Shown here: one piece after another, positions 61,921 through 64,000 of the stretch | Position numbering within the stretch: position 1 is the first letter of the stretch | How the letters are laid out: every line of letters begins with the position of its first letter | Assembly: GCA_965112735.1 (NCBI GenBank) | Contig: OZ218952.1 | Coordinates: 868,001 to 932,000, forward strand | Source: Phaeosaccion multiseriatum | Lineage: Eukaryota; Ochrophyta, other classes | Direction: 5' to 3' | Length of the DNA stretch: 64,000 nt | Translations under genes and position numbers: made by a program | The notes under the pieces: model-generated | Seen by the model: only the letters and a program-made list of their open reading frames with translations | Told to the model about the DNA's origin: nothing | Databases searched by the model: none

Positions 61921-64000
61921 CAGCAAGACGAGCAGGAAGAGGAGCAGGAAGAGGAGAAGAGGGAGGATGAGGACGCGGAGGAGTAGGAGGAGGAGGGCGC
62001 GGAAAAAGAGGAGGAGGAAGAAGAAGAGGAGGCGGAAAAGGAGGAGGAGGAGGAGGAGGAGGAGGAAGAAGAGGAGCAGGAAGAGGAGGAGGAGGAGGAG
62101 GAGGAGGAGGAGGAGGACGCGGAAAAGGAGGAGGAGGCGGAGGAGTAGGAGGAAGAAGAGGAGGAGGAGGCGCGAAGGAGGAGGAGGAGGAGGAGGAGGA
62201 GGAGGAGGGGGCGTCGTGGTACCTTCACATTCTTGGCAATGACGATACAACCGGCACCAGACTTTCTGTCACTTACATTGATGAAAAATCTCGCTTTGAC
62301 CGAGCCACGAATGGGATGGGGAAGGAATGAACAAGGGGGGAGGGGGGGGTGACCTACGGGGATGGGAAGAGAGAGAGGGGGGGAGGGGGGTGGATGGAGG
62401 GAGGGAGGGAGGGAGGGAGGGAGGGGCAGGGAGGGTTTGTTTCAAGCATCCTCTGGCTCAAGTATCCTCCTCCATCTCGTATCCCCCCCACCCCTCCTCC
62501 CTCCCTCCTCCTCCCTCCTCCTCCATCTCGTATCCCCCCCACCCCTCCTCCCTCCCTCCTCCTCCCTCCTCCTCCCTCTCCTCCCTCCCTCCTCCTCCCT
62601 CTCCTCCCTCCCTCCCTCCCTCCCTCCTCCTCCCTCCTCCTCCCTCTCCTCCCTCCCTCCCTCCCTCCCTCCTCCTCCCTCTCCTCCCTCCCCCCTCTCT
62701 CTCTCTTAGGCACTTGCTGGTCTGCCCGGTCTGGAGATAGTCAAGCCCCTGGAGCGCATCTTCTCCATCCCCCCGGCCATTCTCAAGCCCAAGATGCTCT
62801 GGTCGGGCAAGCAGGTACGGGCAAGGACACACACACACACACACACACGCACGCACGCACACACACACACACACATACCATGACTGCTCCCCCCTCAGGT
62901 AGAGAGCCAAACCCCCTAACTTAGAGCAACCTCCCCCTACCCCCCCTTCAATCAACCCCCCCACCCCCCCTTCGATCATTCGATCCCCCCACCCCCCCTT
63001 CGATCAACCCCCCCACCCCCTCTTCGATCATTCGATCCCCCCACCCCCCCTTCAATCAACCACTCTATCCCCCCACCCCGCCTTCAACCAGGTCATCTCC
63101 ACCCTCCTGCGGCACCTGACGTTCGGGCTGCCTCAGCTGCACCTCAGTTACAAGGCGAAGACTCCGGCAGTCGCCTTCGGAGAGGCCACGGAAGAGCATC
63201 TGGTGAGTAGAGAGAGGGAGGGGGAGGGGGAGGGGGGGGGGGGGGGGATGGCAGTGGATGGGGGAGGGGGATAGAGAGAGGGACGGATAGCGAGACAGGG
63301 AGCGAGAGACAGGGAGAGAGAGGGAGAGAGAGATAGGGGGGGGTGCAAGTGTGAAGTGTGAGGTGCGGTGCGAATGATTATGAAGCAAGATGACGAGTAT
63401 GAGTGGCGGGGTAGTTCCCGCCGTACGCATTGATTACAAAGTACGAGGCATTTATATGAAGCACACGCACACACACGCGCACACACACGCGCGCACACAC
63501 GCACAAGGCAGATAAAAATACACACTCAGACGAAGAGGAAGACAATAGAGACACATTAGAAGAGGAAGACAATAGATATACACTCAGACGAAGAGGCAGC
63601 TGCTGCTGCTGCAGAGAGAGCGTTTGACTGACGACTGTGCAGCGTTTGCTCATGTGCTCATGATTCAGTAGAGAGCGTCTCTAATCACCCCACACCATCA
63701 CCCCCCCTCCCCTTCCACGCACACACACACTCTCTCACTCTCGCACACACACATTCTCTTTGTCTCTCTCTCTCTCACACACACACTCCCTAACCCCACA
63801 CACTTACACACACACTCTCTCTCACACCACCACACCCACATACATACGTATATATATACACGCCCGTCCACACACCCACCCACCCACCCACCCCACAACA
63901 CACACACTCACTTACGTACTCACTTACGATACTGCTCAGATTGTGTTCTGCGAAGGGGAGCTCCTGCGAGGCGTGTTGGACAAGGCCTCGTTCGGGGCCT
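53969..64000 (+). CDS. RPA1: RNA polymerase I largest subunit (RPA1/RPA190), 15 exons seen, 3' partial
   Basis: Exons: 53969-54111, 54439-54589, 54823-54999, 55351-55463, 55948-56019, 56462-56810, 58606-58737, 58990-59258, 59841-59980, 60396-60553, 60988-61185, 61527-61652, 62710-62814, 63092-63202 and 63940-64000 (runs off the edge); phases all agree. The clamp zinc site CPTCG...CTGHMGH is in exon 2, with further Cys pairs CFTCH (exon 3) and CENCG (exon 5). The Mg-binding active-site loop reads [10 protein letters not shown] in exon 11, with Ile where Met is usual. It is followed by [26 protein letters not shown] and the acidic insert in exon 6 fit the Pol I rather than the Pol II or III paralogue. 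It transcribes the 35S/45S rRNA precursor in the nucleolus. Introns are packed with microsatellites, the longest (intron 6) being 1795 nt. Confidence 0.92.
56358..56458 (+). repeat. (CCA)n repeat in intron 5 of RPA1
   Basis: About 100 nt of CCA/CAC triplets directly before the exon 6 acceptor. Confidence 0.95.
56825..56950 (+). repeat. (TG)n-type repeat in intron 6 of RPA1
   Basis: GTGTGT/GTGCGT/GTATGT dinucleotide-based repeats right after the donor. Confidence 0.9.
56970..57480 (+). repeat. TTGG-based 12-16 bp minisatellite in intron 6 of RPA1
   Basis: More than 500 nt of GGTTGGTTGGGTAGTT-like units with variable TGG/TAG/TCG positions. Extended pseudo-ORFs of the VGWVVGW type result. Confidence 0.95.
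57661..57985 (+). repeat. 46-bp purine minisatellite, seven copies, in intron 6 of RPA1
   Basis: Units begin GGGAGAGAAAGAGGGAGAGA at 57661, 57707 and 57753 and then every 46 bp to about 57983, practically identical. The downstream 57988-58080 is a related degenerate GA tract. Confidence 0.95.
58441..58531 (+). repeat. (TCCC)n tract in intron 6 of RPA1
   Basis: CCTCCCTCCC-type pyrimidine repeats shortly before the exon 7 acceptor. Confidence 0.9.
59678..59732 (+). repeat. (ATAC)n microsatellite in intron 8 of RPA1
   Basis: About 13 ATAC units. Confidence 0.95.
60612..60765 (+). repeat. (GT)n/(GGGT)n repeat in intron 10 of RPA1
   Basis: GTGTGTGT and GTGGGTGT units, about 150 nt, soon after an exact TTGGTGATACAG at about 60595. 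Confidence 0.9.
61350..61513 (+). repeat. (TCC)n tract in intron 11 of RPA1
   Basis: TCC triplets with CTTCC interruptions, forming the pyrimidine tract of the exon 12 acceptor at 61526. Confidence 0.93.
61779..62213 (+). repeat. 435-nt (GGA)n purine tract in intron 12 of RPA1
   Basis: Nearly all purines on the plus strand, with only isolated pyrimidines (GACGAG, CGCGGA). All six frames stay open over long stretches, so the apparent Glu-, Arg-, Ser- and Leu-rich proteins are shadows. Confidence 0.95.
62465..62700 (+). repeat. (TCC)n/(TCCC)n tract with a 51-bp duplication in intron 12 of RPA1
   Basis: CCATCTCGTATCCCCCCCAC with flanking TCC units occurs twice (about 62472 and 62523), then TCC/TCCC repeats run to the acceptor at 62709. 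Confidence 0.9.
62930..63090 (+). repeat. CCCCCCTTCGATCA-type repeat in intron 13 of RPA1
   Basis: Units of C-run plus TTCGATCA(TTCGATC) recur about five times between 62945 and 63060, immediately before the exon 14 acceptor. Confidence 0.88.

Noticed and set aside
61591-62250. Leu/Phe-rich and Arg- or Glu-rich frames on both strands
   Set aside because: All come from the GGA purine tract of RPA1 intron 12 and are pure composition shadows.

Overview
This is nuclear DNA of a eukaryote with small spliceosomal introns. The genes are close together on both strands, and the introns (mostly 90 to 350 nt, with GTGAGT- or GTRNGT-type donors) and intergenic DNA are saturated with microsatellites and minisatellites. 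Several of these repeats run into the coding sequence as poly-Gln, poly-Gly, poly-Glu or Ser tracts. Three proteins start with a signal peptide followed by an ASAFAP-like Ala/Gly-Phe motif (SAFVAP, LGFLSP, LAFCPG). This is the bipartite presequence used for import into a red-algal-derived complex plastid. Together with the lipoxygenase, the Patched-like protein and the Gep4-type phosphatase, it points to a photosynthetic stramenopile. A eustigmatophyte of the Nannochloropsis/Microchloropsis kind is my best guess, but the sequence alone does not prove this.

Layout: 1-1773 (+) is the 3' part of an RlmI-like rRNA methyltransferase. 1935-4046 (+) is a plastid-targeted membrane methyltransferase of the ICMT/PEMT type. 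5409-6416 (-) is a prolyl-4-hydroxylase-like oxygenase, divergent from an 18-exon Patched-like RND/SSD protein (6619-14088, +). 14824-15705 and 16463-17435 (-) are tandem fasciclin-domain paralogues, one intronless and one with two introns. 17650-23002 (-) is Nup107. 23365-24138 (+) is a putatively myristoylated coiled-coil protein. 24717-25968 (+) is a Gep4-type phosphatidylglycerophosphate phosphatase.

25969-29167 is a repeat-rich gap with a MITE-like element (440 bp, 23-bp inverted ends, 7-bp target duplication) and one copy of a diverged 'MGSG' repeat. 29168-31986 (+) is a TatD-family nuclease. 32453-36982 (-) is a plastid-targeted lipoxygenase. 36983-40928 is a second repeat island, with a hairpin cluster, a decayed Gln-rich gene and the other 'MGSG' copy. 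40929-44480 (+) is a PX-domain membrane protein. 45373-47820 (+) is a P-loop ATPase with a plastid-type leader. 48261-50060 (-) is PNO1. 50522-53612 (-) is a sulfotransferase with an F-box-like head. 53969-64000 (+, running off the right edge) is the RNA polymerase I largest subunit.

Functionally, PNO1, RNA polymerase I and possibly the methyltransferase belong to ribosome production, Nup107 to the nuclear pore, and Gep4 to cardiolipin synthesis. There is no sign of co-regulation beyond three divergent head-to-head promoters (6417-6618, 23003-23364, 53613-53968).

Most unexplained signal: the 12-mer TTGGTGATACAG occurs in six exact copies, with further near copies. It is found in coding, intronic and intergenic DNA, in different reading frames and relative orientations, often next to CAG repeats. 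Other notable points are the MITE-like element, two introns with GC donors (GCGAGT), a three-hairpin cluster at 37345-37458, and the two repeat islands. Exon boundaries below were set by eye from splice signals and reading-phase agreement; two junctions that do not close in phase are flagged.
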